From NCBI GenBank assembly GCA_002314875.1, contig DCHS01000052.1, positions 124,001 through 188,000 on the forward strand: 64,000 bases of DNA, in the 5' to 3' direction. A model generated the notes under the pieces. The model was not told the origin of the DNA. It saw nothing but the letters and a program-made list of their open reading frames with translations, and made no database searches. The position numbers and the translations under genes are program-made. Origin of the DNA: Prevotellaceae bacterium UBA1746. Its GTDB lineage: Bacteria; Bacteroidota; Bacteroidia; Bacteroidales; Bacteroidaceae. Positions 42,329-50,216 of this stretch are shown in pieces. Each line of letters opens with the position of its first letter. Position 1 is the stretch's first letter.

Positions 42329-43063
42329 TTAAAGTTCAAAGATAACATTAAAAGAACCACCGAAGCAGGAGGAAGAACTGCCATTCTTGCCATAACCAGG
42401 GATGTAGAACACATGTCCAGGTTCTGCCATAGATTCGTGGAAACGGGCTTTATAGCGCACCGTCCATCCTAAATGGATAAATTTCCAAAGCTGAGACTGG
42501 ATGCCAAAAAGGAGTTCGCCCCAATGCGCCGTTCCTTTGGCGCCGTCAATTTCGTAGGGATAGGTCTGTCCCCAGTAATCGTCTGTAACTGAAGGACCTT
42601 CCAAATCATAGGTAAAAGTACTGAAACCGTAGCGAACACCAAGGAAGTAGCGGTTACGGGATTGTCGGTCTTTGTTCAGATTATAGTCCATACCGACGCG
42701 GAAGTAGGGTGAATGTGTCTTGAAATGGATATTTGTGCGATCGCTGGTGTAGTTGGACTGACCGATACCAACCTCCACTGCAGGATAGAACTTTCGTTTC
42801 AGACCAAAGTGAGCGCCTACTTCGTATTGTCCCCATTTTGCAACATTAGCCATAGCGAGACCTGCGAGATCTGTGTATATTCCATAGCCCGAGAAAAGCG
42901 GAATGGCTTTCTTCGAGATTGTTACCTTCTGGTATTGCACGCCTACGAAACTATCATTCTTTGGCACAGTGTCGTTGACAGCAGCAGGTACAAAGTTACT
43001 TGCGGTTGCTGTCGTCGGTGTCAGAATCAGGAGTGCGAAGATAAAGTCGGATATTTTCAACAT
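42329..43063 (-). CDS. Outer-membrane beta-barrel-like protein (DUF6048-like)
   Basis: A 244-residue exported protein with a signal peptide (KISDFIFALLILTPTTATAS). The mature part shows amphipathic strands (VGAHFGLKRKFYPAVEVGIG, PYFRVGMDYNL, RYFLGVRYGFSTFTYDLEG, FIHLGWTVRYKARFHE) and ends FNVIFEL, in keeping with a small outer-membrane barrel. From memory it resembles DUF6048 proteins that pair with DUF6452 lipoproteins in Bacteroides. Its start codon lies 68 nt inside the upstream gene; the signal peptide would be lost with any later start, so the overlap seems real. Confidence 0.6.
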   Translation of the reverse strand: MLKISDFIFALLILTPTTATASNFVPAAVNDTVPKNDSFVGVQYQKVTISKKAIPLFSGYGIYTDLAGLAMANVAKWGQYEVGAHFGLKRKFYPAVEVGIGQSNYTSDRTNIHFKTHSPYFRVGMDYNLNKDRQSRNRYFLGVRYGFSTFTYDLEGPSVTDDYWGQTYPYEIDGAKGTAHWGELLFGIQSQLWKFIHLGWTVRYKARFHESMAEPGHVFYIPGYGKNGSSSSCFGGSFNVIFEL

Positions 43064-43535
43064 CGTTATAGTCTACTAATGGACGGATAATGCTCACACT
43101 GTCAATGACAACGGGGAACGTTTCCATGGAGTGCGTCGTAAAATGTGTCGAGGTAATGTTGTGGAAAACAGACCCCGGACAGTCCATGGCCTCAAAGTGA
43201 GCAAAGTTGGTGTGGTCGATATAAAGCGTGTCAGTTGTGATCAGGTCGTCAGCGCTGAAATGCAAATACAAAGTATCTGTAGGCGAAGCAATGCTCATGG
43301 GTAATTCCATAGAAGCAATCGCCGTTCCCTTGTTATAAAGCGTGCCGGCACCTGCTGCATCAACGGTCAGAACGCAAGGCAGATTCATCGAGGTCTCGGC
43401 TTGGCTGTCATAGAAGGTCATGGTCCAGACAACGACAGTGTCCAACGGACAATCTATGCCGGTACAGGAGGTTAATCCAAATGCCATTACCCCAAGAACT
43501 CCTTTGATTGCTTGTTTCTTAAAAGAATGTTTCAT
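42996..43535 (-). CDS. Small lipoprotein (DUF6452-like)
   Basis: The 179-residue protein begins with a basic stretch, a hydrophobic core and a lipobox LTSC at about residue 24 (GVMAFGLTSCTGIDC), so it should be lipid-anchored. The mature part is beta-rich (TVVVWTMTFYD, DTLYLHFSADDL, DTLYIDHTNFAHFEA) with cysteines spaced over the chain. The stop codon lies 68 nt inside the next gene, which codes for its likely outer-membrane partner. Its start directly follows the glycosyltransferase stop as TAAATG. The DUF6452 name is from memory. Function unknown. Confidence 0.6.
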   Translation of the reverse strand: MKHSFKKQAIKGVLGVMAFGLTSCTGIDCPLDTVVVWTMTFYDSQAETSMNLPCVLTVDAAGAGTLYNKGTAIASMELPMSIASPTDTLYLHFSADDLITTDTLYIDHTNFAHFEAMDCPGSVFHNITSTHFTTHSMETFPVVIDSVSIIRPLVDYNDVENIRLYLRTPDSDTDDSNRK

Positions 43536-44513
43536 TTAGATTTCCTTCTCAATATGATAATCATTACGACCAGCAGAATTGCGGCTGATCAGATCTCCGA
43601 GGAAACCTGCTACAAAGAGCTGGGTACCGATGACCATCATCGTCAGAGCGATGAAGAAATAAGGAGAGTGGGCAATGAGAGGAGCCGGAGTACCTGCGAT
43701 GAGTGCTGCAGCCTTGATTCCACCTACAACGAGGCAGGCAATGAAACCAACGAGGAATACCAGAGTGCCGAGGAAACCGAAGACATGCATCGGCTTCTTT
43801 CCGAAAGTTCCGAGGAACCAGAGGGTCATCAAATCCAGATAGCCGTTGACGAAACGGTTCCAACCCATAAACTTGGACTTGCCGAACTTACGAGCCTGGT
43901 GATGAACGGGCTTTTCACCAATCTTTGCAAAACCGGCAAGTTTAGCAAGATAGGGAATAAAGCGGTGCATTTCGCCAAAGACCTCGATGCTCTTGACAAC
44001 ATCCTTGCGATAAGCCTTCAGACCGCAGTTGAAATCGTGAAGATTGAGGATACCGCTGACCGCGCGGGTTGTCGCATTGAATAGTTTTGTGGGAATAGTC
44101 TTGGAAAGAGGATCACCCTGACTACGGTTCATCTTGTAACCGCTAACGAGGTCATAGCCGTCCTCTTTGATCATTCGGTAAAGTTCGGGGATTTCATCAG
44201 GACTATCCTGCAAGTCAGCATCCATTGTGATGACAACATCACCCTGGGCAGCGCGGAAACCGCAGAAGAGACCGGGGCTCTTTCCGTAGTTGCGGCGGAA
44301 CTTGATGCCGTGGACATTGGTGTCCTTTTCCTGAAGTTCTTCAATGATACTCCAGGATTTGTCCGTTGAACCATCATCGACGAAAATGACTTCGTAGGTG
44401 AAGTTGTGTTCATTCATCACGCGCTGAATCCAAGCGTGAAGTTCAGGAATAGATTCGTCTTCGTTGAAGAGGGGAACGACAACGGAGATATTGATAGGAT
44501 TTGTTGTAGCCAT
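43536..44513 (-). CDS. GT2-family glycosyltransferase with C-terminal membrane helices (DPM1/GtrB/ArnC-like)
   Basis: The 325-residue protein is a GT-A inverting glycosyltransferase: SVVVPLFNEDESIPELHAWI, EVIFVDDGSTDKSW, GDVVITMDADLQDSPDEI with the metal-binding DxD, SGYKMNRSQGD, and two C-terminal helices (VFGFLGTLVFLVGFIACLVV and SPYFFIALTMMVIGTQLFVA). Members such as GtrB, ArnC and DPM1 transfer a sugar from a nucleotide to undecaprenyl or polyprenyl phosphate on the cytoplasmic face. The sugar is unknown. It stands between a membrane protein gene and a lipoprotein gene in one tight block. Confidence 0.92.
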   Translation of the reverse strand: MATTNPINISVVVPLFNEDESIPELHAWIQRVMNEHNFTYEVIFVDDGSTDKSWSIIEELQEKDTNVHGIKFRRNYGKSPGLFCGFRAAQGDVVITMDADLQDSPDEIPELYRMIKEDGYDLVSGYKMNRSQGDPLSKTIPTKLFNATTRAVSGILNLHDFNCGLKAYRKDVVKSIEVFGEMHRFIPYLAKLAGFAKIGEKPVHHQARKFGKSKFMGWNRFVNGYLDLMTLWFLGTFGKKPMHVFGFLGTLVFLVGFIACLVVGGIKAAALIAGTPAPLIAHSPYFFIALTMMVIGTQLFVAGFLGDLISRNSAGRNDYHIEKEI

Positions 44514-44527
44514 ATTATTGTGTTTTA

Positions 44528-45124
44528 TTATTTAGCATGGTAATGAACGCGACGCATCGTGAAAAGTCCGATAAAGATGGAGATAATAGGACTAACGAGC
44601 ATGTAGGTGTAGATTATGGCAGCCGCCCAGTTGGCAGCGCCGAAGGAGCGGAGCGCGTTGATGATGTCTATCGGAGTCTGGCCGTCATAAGCCTCAGTAA
44701 TCTGCTGCCACAAACCACTTTCTTTCAGTGCCTTCATCGTTTCAGGCTGAGAAATGTTGTTGACAAAGCAGTCAAAGACATATCCCTTATCAAAGAAATA
44801 CATATAAACAAATGCTGCAATGGCAGCCCAGACAGCGGCATAGAGTAGGGTAAGAAAAGCGTGCATAAAGCCACGGCTGAAAGGGAAACTTACATCGAGG
44901 CCAACAATGCGTCTGAAACGCCAGGTCAAGAACCAGGTTACTACGGGAATGCCAAGGAGCATGAGGATGTAGATATTGGAAACTATGGGCTGGCTAAGAC
45001 TGATTACGAAACAGGCCTGGCATACGATAGACCACAGACCGAGGATAACGCCATTCTGCATGGCATACGCATTCGTCTGGCGGAAATTGGCCTGACGCTG
45101 GCGGATTTGTTCGTCTTTATTCAT
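44528..45124 (-). CDS. DUF4199-like four-helix membrane protein
   Basis: The 198-residue protein has four membrane helices (NGVILGLWSIVCQACFVISL, IYILMLLGIPVVTWFLTW, FLTLLYAAVWAAIAAFVYMY, AAAIIYTYMLVSPIISIFIG) and a final basic tail. Sequence and length match the DUF4199 family of Bacteroidetes membrane proteins, whose role is unknown. The start at 45124 (MNKDEQIRQRQ) lies 2 nt after the upstream stop; the longer frame reaches into that gene. The GT2 gene follows after 14 nt. Confidence 0.7.
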   Translation of the reverse strand: MNKDEQIRQRQANFRQTNAYAMQNGVILGLWSIVCQACFVISLSQPIVSNIYILMLLGIPVVTWFLTWRFRRIVGLDVSFPFSRGFMHAFLTLLYAAVWAAIAAFVYMYFFDKGYVFDCFVNNISQPETMKALKESGLWQQITEAYDGQTPIDIINALRSFGAANWAAAIIYTYMLVSPIISIFIGLFTMRRVHYHAK

Positions 45125-45126
45125 TT

Positions 45127-46392
45127 CTATTTTTCTTTTTTGAGACCGAAGTCTGCGGGCACCTTGATGATGGCTGCAGCAAGGAAGGTTAAGGGGATAA
45201 GACAAATCACAAGGATGAAAAAGTTGTAATATCCCAGAGAATCAGCGAGTTTACCTGCAATCATACCCGGAAGCATCATGGAGAGTGCCATGAATCCCGT
45301 ACAGAATGCATAGTGGGCAGTCTTTGAGGGACCTTGGGAATAATAGAGCATGAAGAGCATGTAGAGTGTGAAGCCGAAGCCATAGCCGAATTGTTCAGTT
45401 CCAATGGCGAGGTCCACCCAGAGCATGCTTTCCGGCTGGTAATAAGCAAGGAAAAGATAGACGCAGTCAGGGATAGTAATAGCAAGAACCATGGGCCAGA
45501 GCCACTTCTTGAAACCACCTTCTGCAATACAGAAACCACCCAAAATACCACCAATCAAAAGACCGATGACACCAATTGTTCCTTGTGCCCATCCCACTTC
45601 GCCGGGTGTAAGGCCAAGACCGCCCTTGCTCATCTTATCAAGAAGGAAAAGAGGACAAATCTTTGTCAACAAGGCCTCTGGAAGACGATAGAGGAGGAGG
45701 AAAAGAATGGCGATGTACCACTGGGGCTTCTTGAAGAAGGTCAGGAAGGTAGTGAAAATCTCCTGGAAGTCAACCCTGTCGGCTTGTTTTTCTGCATCTT
45801 CTGAAGGTTTCGGAAGGATAAAGAAATGGTAGGCAGAGACTAACAGGAAACAAACCGCGGAAGCAAGGAAAATCCACTTCCAGGCTTGTGCAGGCTGACG
45901 GAGATAGATTTCCAGTTTTTCTACTAAAAATAGGAGTAAGGCTTGGCCTGCAATCATCGCGATTCGATAGAAGGTAGAACGGATGCCGACGAAAAGTGAC
46001 TGCTGGTGCTCATCAAGGGCAAGCATGTAGAATCCATCCGCAGCGATATCGTGTGTCGCACTTGAAAAGGCCATGAGCCAGAAGAACGCCAGTGTCCACT
46101 GCAAATAGTGGGAGGTGGGGAGCGTGAAAGCTACACCCGCCATTGCCGCTCCGACGAGGAACTGCATGGTGACAATCCACCAGCGTTTGGAACGAAGGGT
46201 ATCCACGATAGGGCTCCAGAAGGGCTTGATGACCCAGGGGAGATAGAGCCAGGATGTATAAAAAGCCACTTCGGTATTGGAAAGTCCCAGACGCTTGTAC
46301 ATCACAACGGCAATCGTCATGACAATAACGTAGGGAAAACCTTCTGCAAAATATAGTGAGGGCACCCAGGCCCAGGGATTACGGGATTTCAT
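45127..46392 (-). CDS. MFS transporter, AmpG-like (muropeptide/peptide permease family)
   Basis: The 421-residue inner-membrane protein has about twelve membrane helices and the AmpG-like N-terminus: PSLYFAEGFPYVIVMTIAVV, GLSNTEVAFYTSWLYLPWVI, KPFWSPIVDTLRSKRWWIV and AFSSATHDIAADGFYMLAL. AmpG relatives import GlcNAc-anhydroMurNAc peptides for wall recycling, and Bacteroidetes members of this group are found near MurNAc-using genes. Here a phosphorylase-glycosyltransferase fusion and a MurK-like kinase lie just upstream, which supports a sugar or muropeptide substrate by context. Substrate is not proved by sequence. Confidence 0.85.
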   Translation of the reverse strand: MKSRNPWAWVPSLYFAEGFPYVIVMTIAVVMYKRLGLSNTEVAFYTSWLYLPWVIKPFWSPIVDTLRSKRWWIVTMQFLVGAAMAGVAFTLPTSHYLQWTLAFFWLMAFSSATHDIAADGFYMLALDEHQQSLFVGIRSTFYRIAMIAGQALLLFLVEKLEIYLRQPAQAWKWIFLASAVCFLLVSAYHFFILPKPSEDAEKQADRVDFQEIFTTFLTFFKKPQWYIAILFLLLYRLPEALLTKICPLFLLDKMSKGGLGLTPGEVGWAQGTIGVIGLLIGGILGGFCIAEGGFKKWLWPMVLAITIPDCVYLFLAYYQPESMLWVDLAIGTEQFGYGFGFTLYMLFMLYYSQGPSKTAHYAFCTGFMALSMMLPGMIAGKLADSLGYYNFFILVICLIPLTFLAAAIIKVPADFGLKKEK

Positions 46393-46421
46393 AAGGTTTA
46401 ATGCGTCTTAGAAATTCATGA

Positions 46422-48788
46422 TTAAAGCGTCTTGGCAATGTCTTCGACTTCCTGCAGACTCAGTGTCACTTCCTGCAGAATTCCAACAGCCATTTCCGGT
46501 GTCAGGCGCTGGAAATCTGTTTCACGAGGGGTGATGAAGAGACCTGCCATATCGATGCTTCCCGGAGAGATGATATACTGGTTTTCACCCTCTGCAGTGT
46601 AGCAGTCAGGACGATGCTTGCGGCGAGGGAAAACGATGACAACATATTCGAAATCAGGAGAAACAGGGAGGATGCTGGTGTCGTGCAGCCATCCAATGAT
46701 ATTCATATCAGGTTCGGGCTGTCCTTCTGAAACGGGAAGATGAGCAATGAGGTGTTCAAGAGCAGCCTTGACATCTTCTTTCTTGTTGCTTGTGATGTAG
46801 AATGCAGGACATGCGTAGGTATCCAAGATTCCCACTTCGGCCTTACAAGTTGTCTTTAAGATGCATCCGTCGAGATGGTCCCATTGGTTTACAAGGGGAA
46901 CATTGTCGGAATTTCCTGCTTGGAAATGAGCGTGATCTGGAGCGGAGGCGCCACAACGTGCTCCATTATAGAACACCATATCGCCTTCAAAATCCTGAAC
47001 AAGGTCGAGGAACGTATCGATGTGGGGAAGGAATAGTTGAGGCGTGTGGGCAATCGTGGGTATGGTGTAGTGGCGGGAAAGAATGGGGTAGGGATTCACA
47101 AGAATCTGGAAGCCATTTTTATAGGGGTAGTGAACTTGTTCTTCCGGGCGGTTGTGGTCGCAGAGGAAACACGGGCGCTCAGCAATGTGTTTCTTTTCGA
47201 TATTTGCACCCGTTGAAACCATTCTTGCAGGATTGAACTGCGCACGAAGATTAATCAGGTGGTAGGGAATTCCCTTTGCGGTCTTTTCGATGATGTTGCA
47301 ACAGTTGATTTTGCGAAGTTGTACTTTCTCATGCAGATCATCATAGCGCTTTGCACAATCCTCCCATGTCGTCATTTGATGTTGAAACATCTCGAAAATC
47401 GTCGAATAGGGATTCTTCGGACTGCGATGAAGTTGCTGACGCGCTTGGATTTCTACTGTACGTAGCTGGTCCTTGTAGGCATTGTTCTTATTGATTTTCT
47501 CGAGGCTTAAAGCTGCATCAGAATTGCCTTCCCAACGACGGCAGAGATAAAGTTCGTCAAAGATGCGTCCAATGCGGTAGTGACGGCTGATGGCCAGACC
47601 GAGGGCGTAGTCTTCACCATAACTGGTGTTGGGGAAACCGATCTCGCGGAGAATAGCAGTATCAAAGGCACGAGGCGCACCGAGACCGTTGATTCTCAAG
47701 GCATTATTGCGGCCATTGTCAGGAGTCCACTCGCTGTGGGCGATGAGGCCGGGAGGTAAAGTTTCGAGGGAGAAGTTCACCATTCGGTAGGCACCAATGA
47801 CCATTGCGGCATGTTCTTCGCGGAATTTGTTGACGATGCGCTGCAAGGTGTCAGGACCGCTGTAAAGGTCGTCGCTGTCAAGCTGAACGGCATAGCGACC
47901 GCAATGCTCGGAACGGATGGCCATATCCCAGCAACCACCGATACCCAAGTCTTCGCGTTCGGGACGGATGAGAACGACGCGTTTGTCTGCGGCAAAACTT
48001 TCTACGGCTTCGCTGGTTCCGTCTGTAGAATGATTATCGACGATGATGACATTATATTCAAAATCAGCCTCTTGGCTTAGAACACTCTCAATAGCATCCT
48101 TTATCGTGCGAACGCGATTGCGGACGGGGATAATGACGCTGGCTTCAACAGGGAAACCACTGCGATCAACGGGTGCAAAGGCAGGGTCTTCGAATTCTGC
48201 AGGAGAAAGATAGGCATTAATGGCTTTGAGGTGTTCCGTTGCCACTTCTTCCATTTCAATCTGAACCTCGCGAGCCGAAGGAGAAACATAGTCAAACTGC
48301 TTTTCGCCGCTTTTACGCAGATCTTTTTCGGATTCCGTATAAAGGGGTTCGCGTAGATGGACGATTTCGCCATGACGACTTAGGAAAAGACGGAGATCGT
48401 AGGCGGCAGCGTATTTATGGTTGGTTTGCGATTGTTTTGCCCATTCGCGGAATAATTCGCCATGAACCAGCCATAGACCACCGAAATCGAAGTCATCACG
48501 AATGGCGCCAAGCTGGTAGTCAATAACGGGATGAAGGGTAGGGGATGAGAGCTGACCGTCTTCCAAACGCTGTTCCCAGCGGTCTGCATAGACCATGGCA
48601 GCGCCTGTATCTTCGGCAATGTGAAGCATACGCTCGAAGCAACGGTAGGCAGGCGTGAAATCCGTATTCTTTAAGAAAAGGGCAATGTATTTTGAATGAC
48701 TCTCTTCGGCGGCATGACGCAGAGTTTCATCAGCACAGCGAAGTTCGCCAGTGAGAGTGAGGTCGGTAATAGTTTCTAATTCTTTCAT
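46422..48788 (-). CDS. Fusion of GT2 glycosyltransferase with HIT-like nucleotide phosphorylase domain (DUF4922-like)
   Basis: The 788-residue protein has three parts. Residues 1 to about 205 resemble a degenerate glycosyltransferase (EESHSKYIALFLKNTDFTPA). Residues about 210-450 are a full GT2 domain: ASVIIPVRNRVRTIKDAIES, VIIVDNHSTDG and YAVQLDSDDLYSG with the metal-binding acids. The C-terminal 300 residues resemble the HIT superfamily phosphorylase/adenylyltransferase branch (Ap4A phosphorylase, GDP-sugar phosphorylase): FQILVNPYPILSRHYTIPT, AHTPQLFLPH, and YNGARCGASAPDHAHFQAG with H619-x-H621-x-Q623, the expected nucleotidyl-histidine site. It could make or break a nucleotide sugar and use it in transfer. 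Start at 48788 because the -7 element lies at 48819-48826. No signal peptide; cytosolic. Confidence 0.8.
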   Translation of the reverse strand: MKELETITDLTLTGELRCADETLRHAAEESHSKYIALFLKNTDFTPAYRCFERMLHIAEDTGAAMVYADRWEQRLEDGQLSSPTLHPVIDYQLGAIRDDFDFGGLWLVHGELFREWAKQSQTNHKYAAAYDLRLFLSRHGEIVHLREPLYTESEKDLRKSGEKQFDYVSPSAREVQIEMEEVATEHLKAINAYLSPAEFEDPAFAPVDRSGFPVEASVIIPVRNRVRTIKDAIESVLSQEADFEYNVIIVDNHSTDGTSEAVESFAADKRVVLIRPEREDLGIGGCWDMAIRSEHCGRYAVQLDSDDLYSGPDTLQRIVNKFREEHAAMVIGAYRMVNFSLETLPPGLIAHSEWTPDNGRNNALRINGLGAPRAFDTAILREIGFPNTSYGEDYALGLAISRHYRIGRIFDELYLCRRWEGNSDAALSLEKINKNNAYKDQLRTVEIQARQQLHRSPKNPYSTIFEMFQHQMTTWEDCAKRYDDLHEKVQLRKINCCNIIEKTAKGIPYHLINLRAQFNPARMVSTGANIEKKHIAERPCFLCDHNRPEEQVHYPYKNGFQILVNPYPILSRHYTIPTIAHTPQLFLPHIDTFLDLVQDFEGDMVFYNGARCGASAPDHAHFQAGNSDNVPLVNQWDHLDGCILKTTCKAEVGILDTYACPAFYITSNKKEDVKAALEHLIAHLPVSEGQPEPDMNIIGWLHDTSILPVSPDFEYVVIVFPRRKHRPDCYTAEGENQYIISPGSIDMAGLFITPRETDFQRLTPEMAVGILQEVTLSLQEVEDIAKTL

Positions 48789-48818
48789 GAAAAAACGAGA
48801 TGTTTGCGAATTTGCGCA

Positions 48819-48826
48819 CAAAGTTA
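48819..48826 (-). promoter_or_regulatory. -7 promoter element of the GT-HIT gene
   Basis: TAACTTTG on the minus strand matches TAnnTTTG. The -33 region is poor. It lies upstream of the ATG at 48788 and so excludes the earlier ATG at 48821. Confidence 0.6.
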
Positions 48827-49073
48827 CAACATTTTTCTTAACGCGCGTATAATAAGAGGGAAAAATTAACTAAATTTTTAACTTTTCAACTCCATTTAGG
48901 TTTTTCCTTGTAACCATTATATTTTTGTTTCAACTAAGAAATGTTGAGCAAATCCTAACAAAAAAGTATTTATTGTTGTGAACAGATTTGACTAACAGTA
49001 CCCTCGGAACTAGCAGAGGAGTAGCGTTGGAATTATCCGATTTTCTGTTCGCTGGCTTTTCTGCGCTGCAAGA

Positions 49074-49141
49074 AAAACTCCCCCAGCAGGTAGTTTGAAC
49101 TGCCTGCTGGGAGAGTTTAAACTACCTGCTGGGGGAGTTTT
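49074..49141. terminator. 23-bp perfect inverted repeat with alternative inner hairpin
   Basis: The arms 49074-49096 and 49119-49141 are exact complements over 23 bp. The 22-nt middle holds a near copy of the right arm, so the left arm can instead pair with 49098-49111 as a 14-bp stem with one wobble and a 2-nt turn. T-runs occur at both ends, so it can terminate the leftward kinase gene. Confidence 0.8.
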
Positions 49142-49201
49142 ATCTATAACGCCGAGAAAAAGTCTATCTATTTATAATAAAATTATAAAAGAGGAGAGCA
49201 A

Positions 49202-50050
49202 TTATCCTTCGGCAAAGCCAAATTTTATGAGGTTTTCCATCGGAATACGGACAATAGTACCAATTTTGCAGCCTTCCAGATCAGCGGCTTCACGGATTTC
49301 GGGCTCAAAGACGGCGGCGATGGATCCGACAATATTTACACAAAGGTCTCCCCGCTCGTAAATAACGATATTTCGGGCAAAAAAATGTTGAAACTCATTG
49401 ATGAGTAACTCGTGAATTTTTCGGTCACTTCGATGAGCGGAGAGGAAACGGGTGAACTGAGCAAGATAGCGGCTGGGAGCATTTGAGCGGTAAACCTCCT
49501 GAATCACGCTGGAGACATCTACTTTGTATTCCTGGTAGAATGCCTCGATAATATGACGCGGCAACTGTTGTTTGAAAATGTCGCCTAATAGACGACGACC
49601 TAAAACGGCACCACTACCTTCGTCACCGAGGATAAAGCCGAGACTGGGAGTCTGCTTAATGAATTTCTCTCCGTCATATACAGCACTGCCGGAACCCGTG
49701 CCAAGAATAGCGACGATGCCTTCGTTCCGACCGCAAAGTGCATGGGCTGCTCCCAGCAGATCACTGGCAACATACGCCTTGCCAGCATTGAGATATTGGC
49801 AAAGAAGCATCGCCATACGGTCAATCTGATCCGGTCGGCAACCGGCACCGTAAAACCGGATGTAGTCGATATTGGCAGTGATAACCTGTGGCGCAACCTC
49901 CATAGAGAGCACATGGATAATCGCATCATCCGACATCAGGCAGGGATTGAGGCCAACGGAAGAAAAACGGAGTGGGGCAGTACCTGTTTCTGTGTCAATC
50001 AGAGCCCAGTCTGTCTTCGTAGAACCGCTGTCAGCAAGCAGTATTTTCAT
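49202..50050 (-). CDS. BadF/BadG/BcrA/BcrD-type sugar kinase, N-acetylglucosamine/MurNAc kinase-like
   Basis: The 282-residue cytosolic protein has the ASKHA (actin/hexokinase) kinase fold: LLADSGSTKTDWALID for phosphate 1, AILGTGSGSAVYDG for phosphate 2 and FILGDEGSGAVLGRRLLGD, the family GDEGSG motif, then NIVGSIAAVFEPEI near the end. MurK of Clostridium and GlcNAc kinases share this architecture. It probably phosphorylates an amino sugar with ATP. The AmpG-like transporter and the GT-HIT gene on the same strand support cell-wall sugar salvage by context. Start at 50050 (MKILLADSG) because a -7 element lies at 50093-50100. Confidence 0.85.
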   Translation of the reverse strand: MKILLADSGSTKTDWALIDTETGTAPLRFSSVGLNPCLMSDDAIIHVLSMEVAPQVITANIDYIRFYGAGCRPDQIDRMAMLLCQYLNAGKAYVASDLLGAAHALCGRNEGIVAILGTGSGSAVYDGEKFIKQTPSLGFILGDEGSGAVLGRRLLGDIFKQQLPRHIIEAFYQEYKVDVSSVIQEVYRSNAPSRYLAQFTRFLSAHRSDRKIHELLINEFQHFFARNIVIYERGDLCVNIVGSIAAVFEPEIREAADLEGCKIGTIVRIPMENLIKFGFAEG

Positions 50051-50092
50051 ATTTTCGTAATTATAAACGGAGAAATCGTTAAAATATCGCTG

Positions 50093-50100
50093 CAAAATTA
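50093..50100 (-). promoter_or_regulatory. -7 promoter element of the sugar kinase gene
   Basis: TAATTTTG on the minus strand matches TAnnTTTG. The -33 region is weak. Transcription would start near 50087. Confidence 0.6.
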
Positions 50101-50143
50101 CAATTTCTTTTTAGAATCTTGACGAGAAACGGGAAAAAATTCG

Positions 50144-50186
50144 TAATTTCGCACCCAAAATATCATGTGCGCGCAGCGAGCGCACA
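50144..50186 (+). promoter_or_regulatory. Promoter-like element and leader hairpin of the M64 peptidase gene
   Basis: TAATTTCG (50144-50151) is one base from the -7 consensus and TTG (50119-50121) lies 22 nt before it. In the leader TGTGCGC (50166-50172) and GCGCACA (50180-50186) form a 7-bp GC-rich hairpin about 30 nt before the ATG. Confidence 0.5.
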
Positions 50187-50216
50187 CTAGTTTCTAAATA
50201 CAAAATTCAAATTAAC

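Larger units (their letters stand above)
48789..49201. other. Non-coding gap upstream of the GT-HIT gene
   Basis: About 410 bp without a credible gene. It contains the -7 element of the GT-HIT gene, roughly 230 bp of very AT-rich DNA (48840-49070) in which I see no pattern, and the strong inverted repeat at 49074-49141. Confidence 0.6.

Noticed and set aside
48840..49070. Small gene or RNA in the AT-rich gap
   Set aside because: No ribosome site with coding-like frame, no stable fold except the repeat at 49074-49141.
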